From NCBI GenBank assembly GCA_910575275.1, contig CAJTEE010000005.1, positions 264,745 through 328,744 on the forward strand: a stretch of DNA of 64,000 nt. Direction: 5' to 3'. This stretch comes from Lachnospiraceae bacterium. GTDB lineage: Bacteria; Bacillota; Clostridia; Lachnospirales; Lachnospiraceae. This document shows positions 43,991-53,795 of this stretch, piece by piece (the stretch's first letter is position 1; every line of letters starts with the position of its first letter). The position numbers and the translations under genes were made by a program. The notes under the pieces were generated by a model, which was given only the letters and a program-made list of their open reading frames with translations, was not told the origin of the DNA and ran no database searches.

Positions 43991-46900
43991 ATGGATTGTA
44001 AGAGAAAGAAACAGATGGCCAATGTGCTGCTTGCTGCAATGATCGCATCGCAGGCAACCCAGGCCGTCCTGGCAGATGTCCGGCTCCCGGAAAGGGCAAT
44101 GCATACAGCAGAGGCATTTGTACAGACGGATTCCAATGCTCAGCCGGTTTATGCAACCGATTCCAATGCAAAGGAATTGACAGAGAAATCTCCTGCACTG
44201 TCAAATGAAAGGGAGGATTTCGGTTTTGGGAAAGAAGACAGAACTGTTGATGTTTCGATGCCGCATATCTTTGTAAAAGAGACGCCAGCAGAGATTCCTC
44301 AGTATTATCAGGCGACGGATGAGGACGGGGTTTATTCGTTTAGAGACCGGTATGGAGAGACACAGTATCGGACATTTGGTTTCTTTATGGAAAGCAGTCA
44401 GGAGCCGGAGACTGCCTCGGATGCGCATGTAGAGGCTGCCGACACATTGGGTTGGTATGACGAAATTACGAAAGAAGCGATTGATCCGGACGAGGAGTAT
44501 CTGACGCTTGCTCCATACATATGGGAAGCTGTCCCGGAAGACGCAGTGACAGAGGAGTGCTTTGAGGCACTCTTTCAGAAACGGCCAAAGCTGCGGGCCA
44601 TGTATGAGGAGGGAAACCACTTCTTTATGGATCTGCACGGTGAAAACTGGGACGGCTCCCGCTATGGAGTCTGGGATTTTACGGATTGGGAGCAGGTGGA
44701 AACCGAGGAGGACATTCAATATTGGTTTTACGGACATGCCGTGAATACGGATGGGGAGGCGATGGATGCCTGGCTGGCCGTTTCAAACGGGGCTGTCGGA
44801 TACAGATCGGATGTGTATACGCAGGCGTATTTTATCGGGACGGATTACGGGAATGACAAGACTTCCGGCACGAGTACTGGTGGAGTCTGGGTCACAGGAA
44901 ACAGTGTGTATGAAAAGATTCAGGCATCTGCCGTTGCTGACGCAGAACACAACCGAATCATTATTAACGTGTACAAGATCAATAAGAAAGCCTCCGGTTC
45001 AAAGGAGGTCACCAATGGAAATGTAGGAGAGGTGCACCTCTTGCTGGGAGACTGCCACGATGTCTTCATAAAAAAGAATAAACCCAAGGCCGGGAGCTAT
45101 TATCCGGTCAGCACAAACCATCAGGGAAAGGACGTCGGGGATATAGACCGGATCAGCTACACGTTTTCTTCCAATGTGGGCGAAATCGTAAAACCGAAAG
45201 CGGACTATTACCGGAGTACGGATCCGGTGAAGCTGAACTCCGAGTATGTAAATCTGAAAAGGTATGCAAAGGACGCAGCGGATGCGCCGTATATTGAGAC
45301 GCAGTATTATGGCCTCGGGACGGAAACGATGAGTCTGGATATAAAAGAGGGAATTTTTTCGATCTGCATTTACAATCCCCCGGAGGACCTAACGGATGTG
45401 GCGTTTACCATGCAGCAATATAACTACTATGACCATCAGGAGGATGGGGACAGCTCGCACTATCAGACGGCGTTTATCCATGTGTCGGATATAAACGGAG
45501 TGGACATGGATGGTACGGTGGAGGAGTTCAACAAGGCGAAGGAGGTAACGCTTTCCTTTGACGGAAACGGCGGGACGGCCGGAAAAACTTCGATGACCGC
45601 AGAACCGGGAAAAGCGATCGGTGCGCTGCCGTCAGCCACCAGGACGGGCTATACGTTTGCGGGCTGGTATACGGCGACAACCGGCGGGAGCCGGATCACG
45701 GAGCAGACGGCCGCGCCGGAAGCGGCGGCGACGTATTATGCACATTGGACGGTGAACCGTTACACCGCCACCTTCCACTCGGCCGGTTCCAACAACGGGG
45801 CTTCGATTACGAGGAATTACCAGGAGGCATTCGGAACCCTTCCCACAACGGAGCGGACCGGATACCGGTTTAAGGGCTGGTATACCGCAGAAAATGGAGG
45901 GAACGCAGTCACCTCTGCGACGAAGATGGGCTCCGCTAACGTCGAGTATTATGCCCAGTGGGAGGCCAACCGCTTTATGGTTGTCTATGACGCGAATGGT
46001 GGAACCGGGCGCATGGGAATCAGTACATTCACCTATGGAGCGGAAAACACGCTTTCTGCGAACGCGTTTGCAAAGACCGGGTATCATTTTGCGGGCTGGG
46101 CCAGAGAACCAGAGGGAGAGATCGTATTCCGGGACAATGCCAAAGCCGGAAGCCTGACATCCGATCCGGATGCCACACTCTATCTCTATGCGGTCTGGGA
46201 GGCCAATCCCTATTCGGTGACGCTGCATCGAAATCTGGACGGGGGAGATGATGCTTCCGTTGTGCAGCAGTATCAGTACGACAGGGAGTACCGGCTCCCG
46301 GAGAACGTGTTCGAAAAGACCGGCTATACCTTCACGGGCTGGACAGCCGGGCGTGACGGCAGCGGGGAATCGCATGAGGACGGGGCGAAGGTCCATAACT
46401 GGGCCGAATCCGGGACGATCGACCTGTACGCACAGTGGACGCCGAATCCTTACCGTTTATACTACGGAGCGAACGGCGGCCAGGTGGAGCACTCCCATAA
46501 AGAGGTGATCTATGACGCCGCAATCGGGGAACTGCCGGTTCCGAAACGGACGAATTACCGGTTTATCGGCTGGACGCTGCATGGAAAACCGGTAGAGGCG
46601 GCAAATCTGTATCAGACGGCTGCGGACTCTTACGCTTATGCCCAGTGGGAACTAAATTTCAAGCTTCAGGAGGAGACCAATACAAATATCCGTCCCGGCA
46701 AGGATGATGCATTTGGGACCGGAGATGATGAGATTTATACGAACGGCCCGGACGGAATCCCGAATACGGAAGACGACAGGGAGGTCTTTCCCGGGAAGGA
46801 CGGAGTCTATGGAACTGAAGACGACTACTACATCCTGAATCCGCCATATGGAGACCGCATATATGCCGGGGCAGATAAAAAATTCAATACACCGGATGAC

Positions 46901-48769
46901 TATATCGAGAAAGGAAACGGTCTGATCCTGCATCCGGGAGAGGACTGCTATTTTGGTGAGGAGCCGGGAGCGCCTGCGGGAGCCACCGGGGATAACGAAA
47001 TCTGGTGGAAGGGAGACGACGGAAAAACCGGTACAAAGGACACGATCGGAGACGACCGGCTTGTACATGCCGGAAAAGACGGGACCTATGGAACCGGAGA
47101 CGACTACATAGACGAGGAGGACGGAAAAAACCGGAGGCCGGGAAAGGATGGGGCCTTTGGAACAGAGAATGACATCGTTTCCTTTAATGGACGGGATACT
47201 CTCCCCGGGACGGACGACGATTTTCTGCATTTTGAGGAGTTAAAGCTGAACCACAGACCGGGAGAGGACTGTATCTTTGATACGGCTGCGGATTCGCTTG
47301 CAGATGCGGGAGACGATACCTGGTACTGGGACGGGGAAGACGGTCTACCGGGAACAGCGGATGATATAGCGGTATATCCGGGAGCAGACGGAGTGTACGG
47401 CACACCGGATGATTTTTACCAGTATCCACAGGTTCCATATAAGGGAAATAAGGTTTATGCGGGGAAGGACGGAACATTCGGAACCGAAGACGATTATATG
47501 GAGAACGGAGAAGACGGGAGAAATGTATATCCGGGCCCGGATAGAAAAATCGGGACGGATGACGACCGCATAGATACCGGGAAGGGGACGAATACCTCCT
47601 TATCCGGAGAGGATGAACGGACAAACGGAAAGGACGGAATCCCAGGGACAGCCGATGATGAGCCGATTCTTACAGATCCCGATGGAAATCCATATGTGGA
47701 CAACGGAGACGGGACGGTGCGCCGTCCGGGCCCGGATGGCATATGGGGAACCGAGGATGATGAGAATGGGCCGCTGAAACCGGAGACTCCCTCCAGGCCA
47801 GGAAAGCCGGAACATCCCGAAACGCCCGGAGATGCGACGGAACCGAATCCCCCGAAAGAACCAGAGGAGACTGAAAAACCAGGAGAATCAACCGATCCGG
47901 TGAAAAAAGACGAAGCGGGCAATCCCTATATTGACAATGGAGACGGAAGCATCACCCGCCCGGGCGAAGACGAGAAATTCGGAACCGAGGATGACGGGAG
48001 ATATGTTGTGCCGGCCGATAAGAAACCGGGAGAGGCCGATCAGCCAATCCATGTAGATGGGAGCGGAAATCCGTATATAGACAATGGGGATGGGACGATT
48101 ACCCGTCCGGGAAACGATCAGGTGTGGAATACAAAAGACGATGAGAAGTGGTTCATTGGCAGTGATGGTAAGCCGGGGACAGCCGATGACAAACCGGTAA
48201 AGACGGACGCAAACGGAAAGGACTATGTGGACAACGGAAACGGAACACTTCTGCGCCCCGGAAACGACGGACAGTTTGGAACGAAGGATGACGAGATATG
48301 GAACGTCGGCCCGGATAAGAAGCCGGGGACGGCTGATGATTATCGTCCGGGGAAATACTCCGGCAGTGGAGGCGGAAACGGCAGCAGTGGGGGCAGAGAT
48401 TCCTCTACACGGGCCGTACATGCAAAGCTTCTCGGGGGGAAATGGGTACTTGATTCCACAGGCTGGTGGTACAGCTACGAAAACGGGACATGGCCCAAAG
48501 CACAGTGGGCGTACTTAAAGTGGCAGGAACGCACGGACTGGTATTACTTTGGTGCAGATGGATATATGAAGACCGGCTGGTATCTGGATATGGACGGGAG
48601 CTGGTACTACCTGCATCTGATCGCTGATGGGACGCGCGGACATATGTATACCGGCTGGCATCTGATTGATGGGAAATACTATTGTTTCGCCGATTCCGGG
48701 CGGCTGTATGTAAACTGTGTGACGCCGGATGGGTATACGGTCAATGCGGATGGAGTCTGGATTCCGTAA
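43991..48769 (+). CDS. very large secreted surface protein with InlB-type, acidic GxDGxxGTxDD and choline-binding-type repeats
   Basis: A protein of 1,592 residues. A signal peptide (basic start, then VLLAAMIASQATQAVLA) is followed by about 480 residues of unrecognised ectodomain. Five InlB B-type repeats come next (pattern FDGNGG ... GYTFAGWYT ... YYAHWT). Then about twenty acidic repeats of GxDGxxGTxDD type follow, interspersed with DNGDGTxxRPG modules, likely calcium-binding. At the C-terminus are aromatic repeats (GWWYSYENGTW, WYYFGADGYMKTGWYLD, GWHLIDGKYY) of the choline/glucan-binding kind. There is no LPXTG, so attachment is probably non-covalent. It may be an adhesin aiding mating contact. 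GAGGAGG precedes the ATG. Confidence 0.82.
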   Translation: MDCKRKKQMANVLLAAMIASQATQAVLADVRLPERAMHTAEAFVQTDSNAQPVYATDSNAKELTEKSPALSNEREDFGFGKEDRTVDVSMPHIFVKETPAEIPQYYQATDEDGVYSFRDRYGETQYRTFGFFMESSQEPETASDAHVEAADTLGWYDEITKEAIDPDEEYLTLAPYIWEAVPEDAVTEECFEALFQKRPKLRAMYEEGNHFFMDLHGENWDGSRYGVWDFTDWEQVETEEDIQYWFYGHAVNTDGEAMDAWLAVSNGAVGYRSDVYTQAYFIGTDYGNDKTSGTSTGGVWVTGNSVYEKIQASAVADAEHNRIIINVYKINKKASGSKEVTNGNVGEVHLLLGDCHDVFIKKNKPKAGSYYPVSTNHQGKDVGDIDRISYTFSSNVGEIVKPKADYYRSTDPVKLNSEYVNLKRYAKDAADAPYIETQYYGLGTETMSLDIKEGIFSICIYNPPEDLTDVAFTMQQYNYYDHQEDGDSSHYQTAFIHVSDINGVDMDGTVEEFNKAKEVTLSFDGNGGTAGKTSMTAEPGKAIGALPSATRTGYTFAGWYTATTGGSRITEQTAAPEAAATYYAHWTVNRYTATFHSAGSNNGASITRNYQEAFGTLPTTERTGYRFKGWYTAENGGNAVTSATKMGSANVEYYAQWEANRFMVVYDANGGTGRMGISTFTYGAENTLSANAFAKTGYHFAGWAREPEGEIVFRDNAKAGSLTSDPDATLYLYAVWEANPYSVTLHRNLDGGDDASVVQQYQYDREYRLPENVFEKTGYTFTGWTAGRDGSGESHEDGAKVHNWAESGTIDLYAQWTPNPYRLYYGANGGQVEHSHKEVIYDAAIGELPVPKRTNYRFIGWTLHGKPVEAANLYQTAADSYAYAQWELNFKLQEETNTNIRPGKDDAFGTGDDEIYTNGPDGIPNTEDDREVFPGKDGVYGTEDDYYILNPPYGDRIYAGADKKFNTPDDYIEKGNGLILHPGEDCYFGEEPGAPAGATGDNEIWWKGDDGKTGTKDTIGDDRLVHAGKDGTYGTGDDYIDEEDGKNRRPGKDGAFGTENDIVSFNGRDTLPGTDDDFLHFEELKLNHRPGEDCIFDTAADSLADAGDDTWYWDGEDGLPGTADDIAVYPGADGVYGTPDDFYQYPQVPYKGNKVYAGKDGTFGTEDDYMENGEDGRNVYPGPDRKIGTDDDRIDTGKGTNTSLSGEDERTNGKDGIPGTADDEPILTDPDGNPYVDNGDGTVRRPGPDGIWGTEDDENGPLKPETPSRPGKPEHPETPGDATEPNPPKEPEETEKPGESTDPVKKDEAGNPYIDNGDGSITRPGEDEKFGTEDDGRYVVPADKKPGEADQPIHVDGSGNPYIDNGDGTITRPGNDQVWNTKDDEKWFIGSDGKPGTADDKPVKTDANGKDYVDNGNGTLLRPGNDGQFGTKDDEIWNVGPDKKPGTADDYRPGKYSGSGGGNGSSGGRDSSTRAVHAKLLGGKWVLDSTGWWYSYENGTWPKAQWAYLKWQERTDWYYFGADGYMKTGWYLDMDGSWYYLHLIADGTRGHMYTGWHLIDGKYYCFADSGRLYVNCVTPDGYTVNADGVWIP

Positions 48770-48837
48770 GAGATCGGGAAGAAACAGTCCGGGTCCCCGG
48801 AAGGGATCAACATAAATAGAAAGAGGGTGATGAGAAC

Positions 48838-49317
48838 TTGCAGGAGGAGGTTGAAAACCGGTCTGTGGCATTATGCATAAAAGCCTCCAAACTGACCGCC
48901 GATGTGTTAAAAGCGGCCCTTCAAAAAACCCTTGCTGAAATGGAGAAAAATGAGAGAAATAGGAAAGCGCCTCCAATTTATAAGGGAAAGCAGAGCGTGA
49001 AGCATCTGATCGGCCAGGGAGCCGGAGTCACCAGCATGGAGATTACGGACGGTAACATCAAGTCGTTTGAGAGGACGGCACGGAAATATGGGGTTGATTT
49101 TGCCCTGAAAAAGGATGCCTCTACCCGGCCTCCCAAATATCTGGTCTTCTTTAAAAGCCGGGATACGGATGCGCTGACAGCCGCATTTCAGGAATATGCC
49201 GGACAAAGGATCAAAAAGGCATCCCGCCCCTCGGTTCTGCAAAAACTGTCACAGTTTAAGGCATTAGTGAAAATCCCCGCAGTCGAACGGGAAAAACGGA
49301 AGGAACAGACACGATGA
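48838..49317 (+). CDS. pcfB: PcfB family conjugation protein (DUF3801)
   Basis: A protein of 159 residues starting at TTG 48838, with GAGGGTGATG upstream. VALCIKASKLTADVLKAALQ at the start, GKQSVKHLIGQGAGVTSMEI and YLVFFKSRDTDALTAAFQEY are the family's landmarks. In pCF10, PcfB assists recruitment of relaxase and DNA to the coupling protein. The start of virD4 overlaps its stop. Confidence 0.83.
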   Translation: MQEEVENRSVALCIKASKLTADVLKAALQKTLAEMEKNERNRKAPPIYKGKQSVKHLIGQGAGVTSMEITDGNIKSFERTARKYGVDFALKKDASTRPPKYLVFFKSRDTDALTAAFQEYAGQRIKKASRPSVLQKLSQFKALVKIPAVEREKRKEQTR

Positions 49318-49859
49318 GAAGGGCAGCGATTCAAAAAGAACTGATACGAAATCTCCCATATATTCTGACAGGTCTATATGCTACCAAGCTGGGACAGGCG
49401 TGGCGTCTTGCGGCGGGAGCCGATGATCTCCAAAAACTGATGCATCTTACAGAAGGGCTGACCGTGGCATTCCGGTCGGCCCTTCCCAGCCTCTATCCGG
49501 ACGATCTGCTGGCGGGCATTCTGTGCGGGGCGGCGCTATGGTTGGCCGTTTTCGTGAAAAGTAAGAATGCAAAAAAATTCCGCCGTGGGGCTGAGTTCGG
49601 GACAGCCCGCTGGGGAACAGCAAAAGACATTGCTCCTTACGTCGCTCCTAAATTTGAAGACAACATCATTCTCACGCAGACAGAGAGCCTCACCATGAAC
49701 AGCCGCCCGAAAAATCCAAAGACGGCGCGAAACAAAAATGTCCTGATTATTGGCGGGTCAGGTTCCGGAAAAACAAGGTTCTGGTTGGTTCCGAATCTTA
49801 TGCAGTGTACGTCCAAAACCTATGCGACCTCATTTGTCGTCACAGATCCGAACAGATAA
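49314..49859 (+). pseudogene. VirD4/TraG coupling protein, 5' part (interrupted)
   Basis: The first 180 codons of a type IV coupling protein: two membrane helices (about 50-65 and 70-85), RRGAEFGTARWGTAKDI, and the Walker A GGSGSGKT (147-154), ending FVVTDPN. In an intact protein the text would go on as DPKGDIVYKCG. Exactly that continuation appears 12.7 kb downstream at 62537. The gene was split by insertion of the mobilizable element, which supplies a premature stop. Confidence 0.9.
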
Positions 49860-49913
49860 GTATAATAAGGTTATAGGGAAGCGCGCACCCTCAAAGAAAG
49901 GAGGTTACACACC

Positions 49914-52265
49914 ATGAAGAAGCAGACAGAGAAAGACAAACTCACCGCCCTATACGAAAGGCTCTCCCATGACGATGAACGAGCCGGGGAATCCGTCAGC
50001 ATTGAGAACCAGAAGCGGATTTTAGAGGATTACGCAAGGAAAAACGGCTTTACCAATATCCGGCACTTTACAGATGACGGAATCCGTGGAACTACGTTCA
50101 AGCGTCCGGGGCTGGACGCTATGTTGGACGAAATCCGGGCGGGGAACGTGGCAACGGTTATCATCAAAGACCAGAGCCGAATCGGGCGTGACGTGGTTGA
50201 AGTGGGGCTTTTGAAGCGCACCTTTGATGAATACCATGTGCGTTTTATCGCCGCAAATGACAACCTTGACACAGCCAATGGCTTTGATATTATGTCTATC
50301 TTCCGTGACGTGATAAACGAGTGGTACGTTGCCGACACCAGCCGCAAAATCAAAGCTGTTTTCAAATCCAGAATGGAAAAGGGCTTGCGCTGCTCTGGTA
50401 GTGTCTGCTATGGCTACCGCGCTTCCAAAGAAGAAAAAGGCGAATGGGTGATTGATGAAGAAGCCGCTGCCGTTGTGCGCCGTATCTTCCAGAGCGTCCT
50501 TGCCGGGGAAACCATAGCCAGCATAGCAAAGGCACTCCGCGCCGAGAAAATCCCTATCCCGTCCGAGCATTGGAAACGGACAGGCGAGCCAGTCCGGGCG
50601 GCAAAATACACAGACCCCTACGCATGGTCAGCGACCACTATCGGCTACATACTGAAACGCCCGGAATACACAGGGCGCAAGGTACTGGGGAAAACCGTAT
50701 GCGAGAACTACAAGACCAAGAGCAGCCGCAAGACCACGCCGGAGGAACAGTATATTTTTGAGGGCGCAATCCCCGCCATTGTGGACGTGGAAACATGGCA
50801 GACCGTACAGAAGATACGGGAAACCGTGCGCCGCGCACCAAAGCGGCAGAACGCCCCGAACCGTTTGACAGGGCTTCTCTACTGCGCCGACTGCGGCTCT
50901 AAACTCACACACCGCTATACCCTTGTGCAAGGGAAATGGATTGAGGACGCTTTCATCTGCTCCGGCTACCGCCACTTAATCCATGACTGCACCATGCACC
51001 ATATCCCCACGGCGAAAATTGAAGCCGCTATCCTTGCCGTTATCCAGCGGGTAAGCTGGTATGTGCGGCACAATGAAAAAGAGTTTACAGAGCGTGTCCG
51101 GGAAGCGTCCGACCAGAACCAAGAGAAAACCGTCAAAGAGTGCAAGCAGAAAATCAACAAGGCACAGAAGCGGCACAAAGAGCTTGATGGGCTTGTGAAA
51201 AAGCTGTATGAGGGCAACGCTACGGGCAAGATACCCGATAAGCATTTTACCCGGCTTCTTGCCGAATATGACGAGGAACAGACCGGGCTGGAAACGTCCA
51301 TAGCGGAATGGCAAAGGCAGATTGAAAGCTGGAACGCCGACAAGCTGAAAACAGACCAGTTTATCCAGCTTGTGAAACGCTATACCGATTTTTCCGAATT
51401 GACAACGCCCATGCTTAACGAATTTATCGAGAAAGTGGTTGTGCATGAGGGCGAGGGGCGGGGGAATGACCGCCGCCAGCGGATAGACATTTACCTAAAC
51501 TTTATCGGCGCATTTGAAGTACCCACCCATATCATCACCCCGGCAGAGGTAGAGGAACAACGTCGCCAGCAGGAGGAACAGGCGGCAAAAGAAGCACGTT
51601 CAAAGGAACTTGAAAAGGCGCGGTATGAGAAGCGCAAGGCAGAGAAACGGGAGTTTACCGCAAGGAAGAAAGCGGGGCTTCTTACGCCGGAAGAACTGGA
51701 AGCCGAGGAAAAACGGCTTGCACATAACCGGGAGTGGCAAAAGGAATGGAGGGAGAAACGAAAAGCCACAGAGCCGCCCAAGCCGCCTAAGAAAAAATCC
51801 ATAAAGGAACTTATGGAACTGGAAAAGACCGGGGCAGAGCTTACGCCGGAGGAAACAGAACGGCTTGCAGAACACCGCCGGAAAAAAGCCGCACAGCATA
51901 AGGCGTGGCGCGAAAGGCAGAAAGCCGGACAGCCAAAAACAAGGACGCTGAAAGAACTTGCCGCCGCCCAAAAAGAGGGGGAAGCCTTAACGCCGGAGGA
52001 AGCGGAACGTCTGGAAGCCCACAGAAGCCGGAAGAAAACCGCAAGGGAAAAACTGGTACAGCAAGCCGAAACCGACCCGGCAGCGGCGGCAGAGCTGGCA
52101 AAGAAGCGGGCGTATCAATCCGAAGCCACCAAGAAATCCCGGCAAAAAATGTATGAGGAAGCCGCCACTGGAAACCCCGAAGCGGTGGAACGCTATGAGA
52201 ATTATCTTGCCGCAAGGAGGGAAGCATACCACAGGAAAAAACAGGAAGCGGAACGAACCGCATAA
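49914..52265 (+). CDS. large serine recombinase with extended repeated tail
   Basis: A protein of 783 residues that excises and integrates the element. The catalytic domain has nucleophile Ser18 in YERLSHDDE and the conserved SRIGRDVVE. The recombinase domain has YILKRPEYTGRKVLGKTV, and the zinc ribbon has LLYCADCG with CSGY and CTMHH. A coiled-coil follows. The last 200 residues hold about three copies of a charged unit around LTPEExERLAxHRxxK, longer than in TnpX or TndX. AAAGGAGG precedes the ATG. It lies at the left end of the element, 50 bases from the junction. Confidence 0.93.
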   Translation: MKKQTEKDKLTALYERLSHDDERAGESVSIENQKRILEDYARKNGFTNIRHFTDDGIRGTTFKRPGLDAMLDEIRAGNVATVIIKDQSRIGRDVVEVGLLKRTFDEYHVRFIAANDNLDTANGFDIMSIFRDVINEWYVADTSRKIKAVFKSRMEKGLRCSGSVCYGYRASKEEKGEWVIDEEAAAVVRRIFQSVLAGETIASIAKALRAEKIPIPSEHWKRTGEPVRAAKYTDPYAWSATTIGYILKRPEYTGRKVLGKTVCENYKTKSSRKTTPEEQYIFEGAIPAIVDVETWQTVQKIRETVRRAPKRQNAPNRLTGLLYCADCGSKLTHRYTLVQGKWIEDAFICSGYRHLIHDCTMHHIPTAKIEAAILAVIQRVSWYVRHNEKEFTERVREASDQNQEKTVKECKQKINKAQKRHKELDGLVKKLYEGNATGKIPDKHFTRLLAEYDEEQTGLETSIAEWQRQIESWNADKLKTDQFIQLVKRYTDFSELTTPMLNEFIEKVVVHEGEGRGNDRRQRIDIYLNFIGAFEVPTHIITPAEVEEQRRQQEEQAAKEARSKELEKARYEKRKAEKREFTARKKAGLLTPEELEAEEKRLAHNREWQKEWREKRKATEPPKPPKKKSIKELMELEKTGAELTPEETERLAEHRRKKAAQHKAWRERQKAGQPKTRTLKELAAAQKEGEALTPEEAERLEAHRSRKKTAREKLVQQAETDPAAAAELAKKRAYQSEATKKSRQKMYEEAATGNPEAVERYENYLAARREAYHRKKQEAERTA

Positions 52266-52957
52266 GGACGGAAAAACAAAAACCGCATTGTGGGAAAATC
52301 CAAAAGTTTAGATTTTTCCACAAATCCAAACTTAGAAGAAATCCAAACTTTCCTCTGTAAATCCTTTATTCAAGGCATTTTCTGATATAAAAGTTTGGAT
52401 TTTGTTTTGTACTTCTCTTGTCAGAAATGAGAATAAATTGATTGAAACAGAGCTAAATAGCAATGTTTTACGCATTTTGTCATAATTGGAGTATTGTACT
52501 TTGTGAAACGAAATCCAAACTTTTTCCGGCAAGAATCCCCAATTATCAAGCTGTTTTTAGAAAAGTTTGGATTTTATATAAGTTTGGATTTGTGGAAATG
52601 TGCATAACAGGCTATGGAATCATGGATAACTCTATTCACAGCACATGGAAAAGCAAAGAGCAGCTTTCCCACGTCCTGCAAACAGAGTTACCCACAATTC
52701 CATAAGACAGCCAGTTATACACATTACCACCAATGCCGACTGCGGCGGAATCACACTCCATTCTTCATATTTCTTTTTTTGTATTATTTGTTTCAATTTG
52801 TCGGATATAGTGCTAAATTATTATTTTAGGCAGATTTTTGTTGCTGCTTATGGGAGAAAATAACCAATAGCAACTTAAAGTTGCGGAATTGTCAGAGCTG
52901 AATGATAGACATTTTGAGCCATTATGCTACTATTGGCAAGAACAAGGAGGAAAACAT
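52266..52957. repeat. origin-like intergenic region: seven AAATCCAAACTT repeats and DnaA-box-like sites
   Basis: There is no gene in these 690 bases. The 12-mer AAATCCAAACTT or its complement occurs about seven times between 52300 and 52595 (near 52303 as a variant, 52322, 52339, 52391, 52510, 52562 and 52582), in both orientations. Just after it come TTATGCACA (complement, near 52602) and TTATACACA (near 52713), both close to the DnaA-box consensus. The region is very AT-rich. It could be the element's replication origin or a multi-operator promoter region for the transporter module. Confidence 0.55.
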
Positions 52958-53731
52958 ATGACATTCGGAGAAAAGCTGTATAAGTTAAGAAAGTCACAAG
53001 GACTTTCACAGGAAGCACTAGCAGAAAAATTAAACACAAGCAGACAGGCAGTAAGCAAATGGGAAAATAACAATGGTTATCCCGAAACAGAAAAGATAAT
53101 CTTAATCAGCAAAATATTTCAAGTGAAATTAGATGACCTGTTGATTGATGACAAGACGATTGGTTCAGATAATGAAGAAAAATTACAGGAAGAAACAAAA
53201 GGGTTTTATGTAAGCAGAGAAACGGCAAATGGCTTCCTGTTCTATTACAAAAGAAAATTTTTGCTGTTGGCTACAGCGTGTGGAATTGCGCTAGGCTGTA
53301 ATTCAGTATCCTATACTTCTACTGAACATTACTTTTTTGCTTCCAGCGTTGCGCCAATACTTACAACTATATCTATCATGCTGTTACTTGCTGTTGTGAT
53401 ATACATTGCGTTGAAACAAAATCCTTATAGGGTTCTTCGGAAAAAGGAACTTGTATTTGCGGAGGAAGTGCGAAAGGAAATACAAGAAGAATTTCTTAAA
53501 ATGAAGAAAATGTTGGTTGGAGGTATTGCGCTTGGTCTTTTGATATTTGTAGCCGTAGGCAGTGGTTGGGGGCTTCCTGTATTTGAGAGTATGAAGTATA
53601 TAGATATTTTGTTTTGTATTACTTTTTCCATGATTTTAAGCGGTATTGGCAGCTTTATCACATTTTTCTGTATAGGAATTTACTGGTCTTATTCCATACT
53701 GCTCCGAAATCAGAATGAAAAAAACATCTGA
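52958..53731 (+). CDS. membrane-anchored XRE family regulator
   Basis: A protein of 257 residues from the ATG at 52958 (AAGGAGG upstream). Residues 1-65 are an XRE helix-turn-helix (LYKLRKSQGLSQEALAEKLN, TSRQAVSKWENNNGYPE). After a linker come four hydrophobic segments (about 100-120, 130-150, 185-205 and 215-245). Membrane-bound XRE regulators often sense cell-envelope stress and control the transporter beside them, here the BceAB-like genes 64 bases downstream. Base composition is much more AT-rich than the recombinase gene. Confidence 0.82.
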   Translation: MTFGEKLYKLRKSQGLSQEALAEKLNTSRQAVSKWENNNGYPETEKIILISKIFQVKLDDLLIDDKTIGSDNEEKLQEETKGFYVSRETANGFLFYYKRKFLLLATACGIALGCNSVSYTSTEHYFFASSVAPILTTISIMLLLAVVIYIALKQNPYRVLRKKELVFAEEVRKEIQEEFLKMKKMLVGGIALGLLIFVAVGSGWGLPVFESMKYIDILFCITFSMILSGIGSFITFFCIGIYWSYSILLRNQNEKNI

Positions 53732-53795
53732 TTGATTTTAGATGAAAATTAAGAGAATCCAATATTCAAGCAGAAGAAAGGAATGGTGGGATATT

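Noticed and set aside
46652..47922. Several minus-strand frames over the surface-protein repeats
   Set aside because: They mirror the GxDGxxGTxDD repeats and are Ser/Pro-rich low-complexity shadows.
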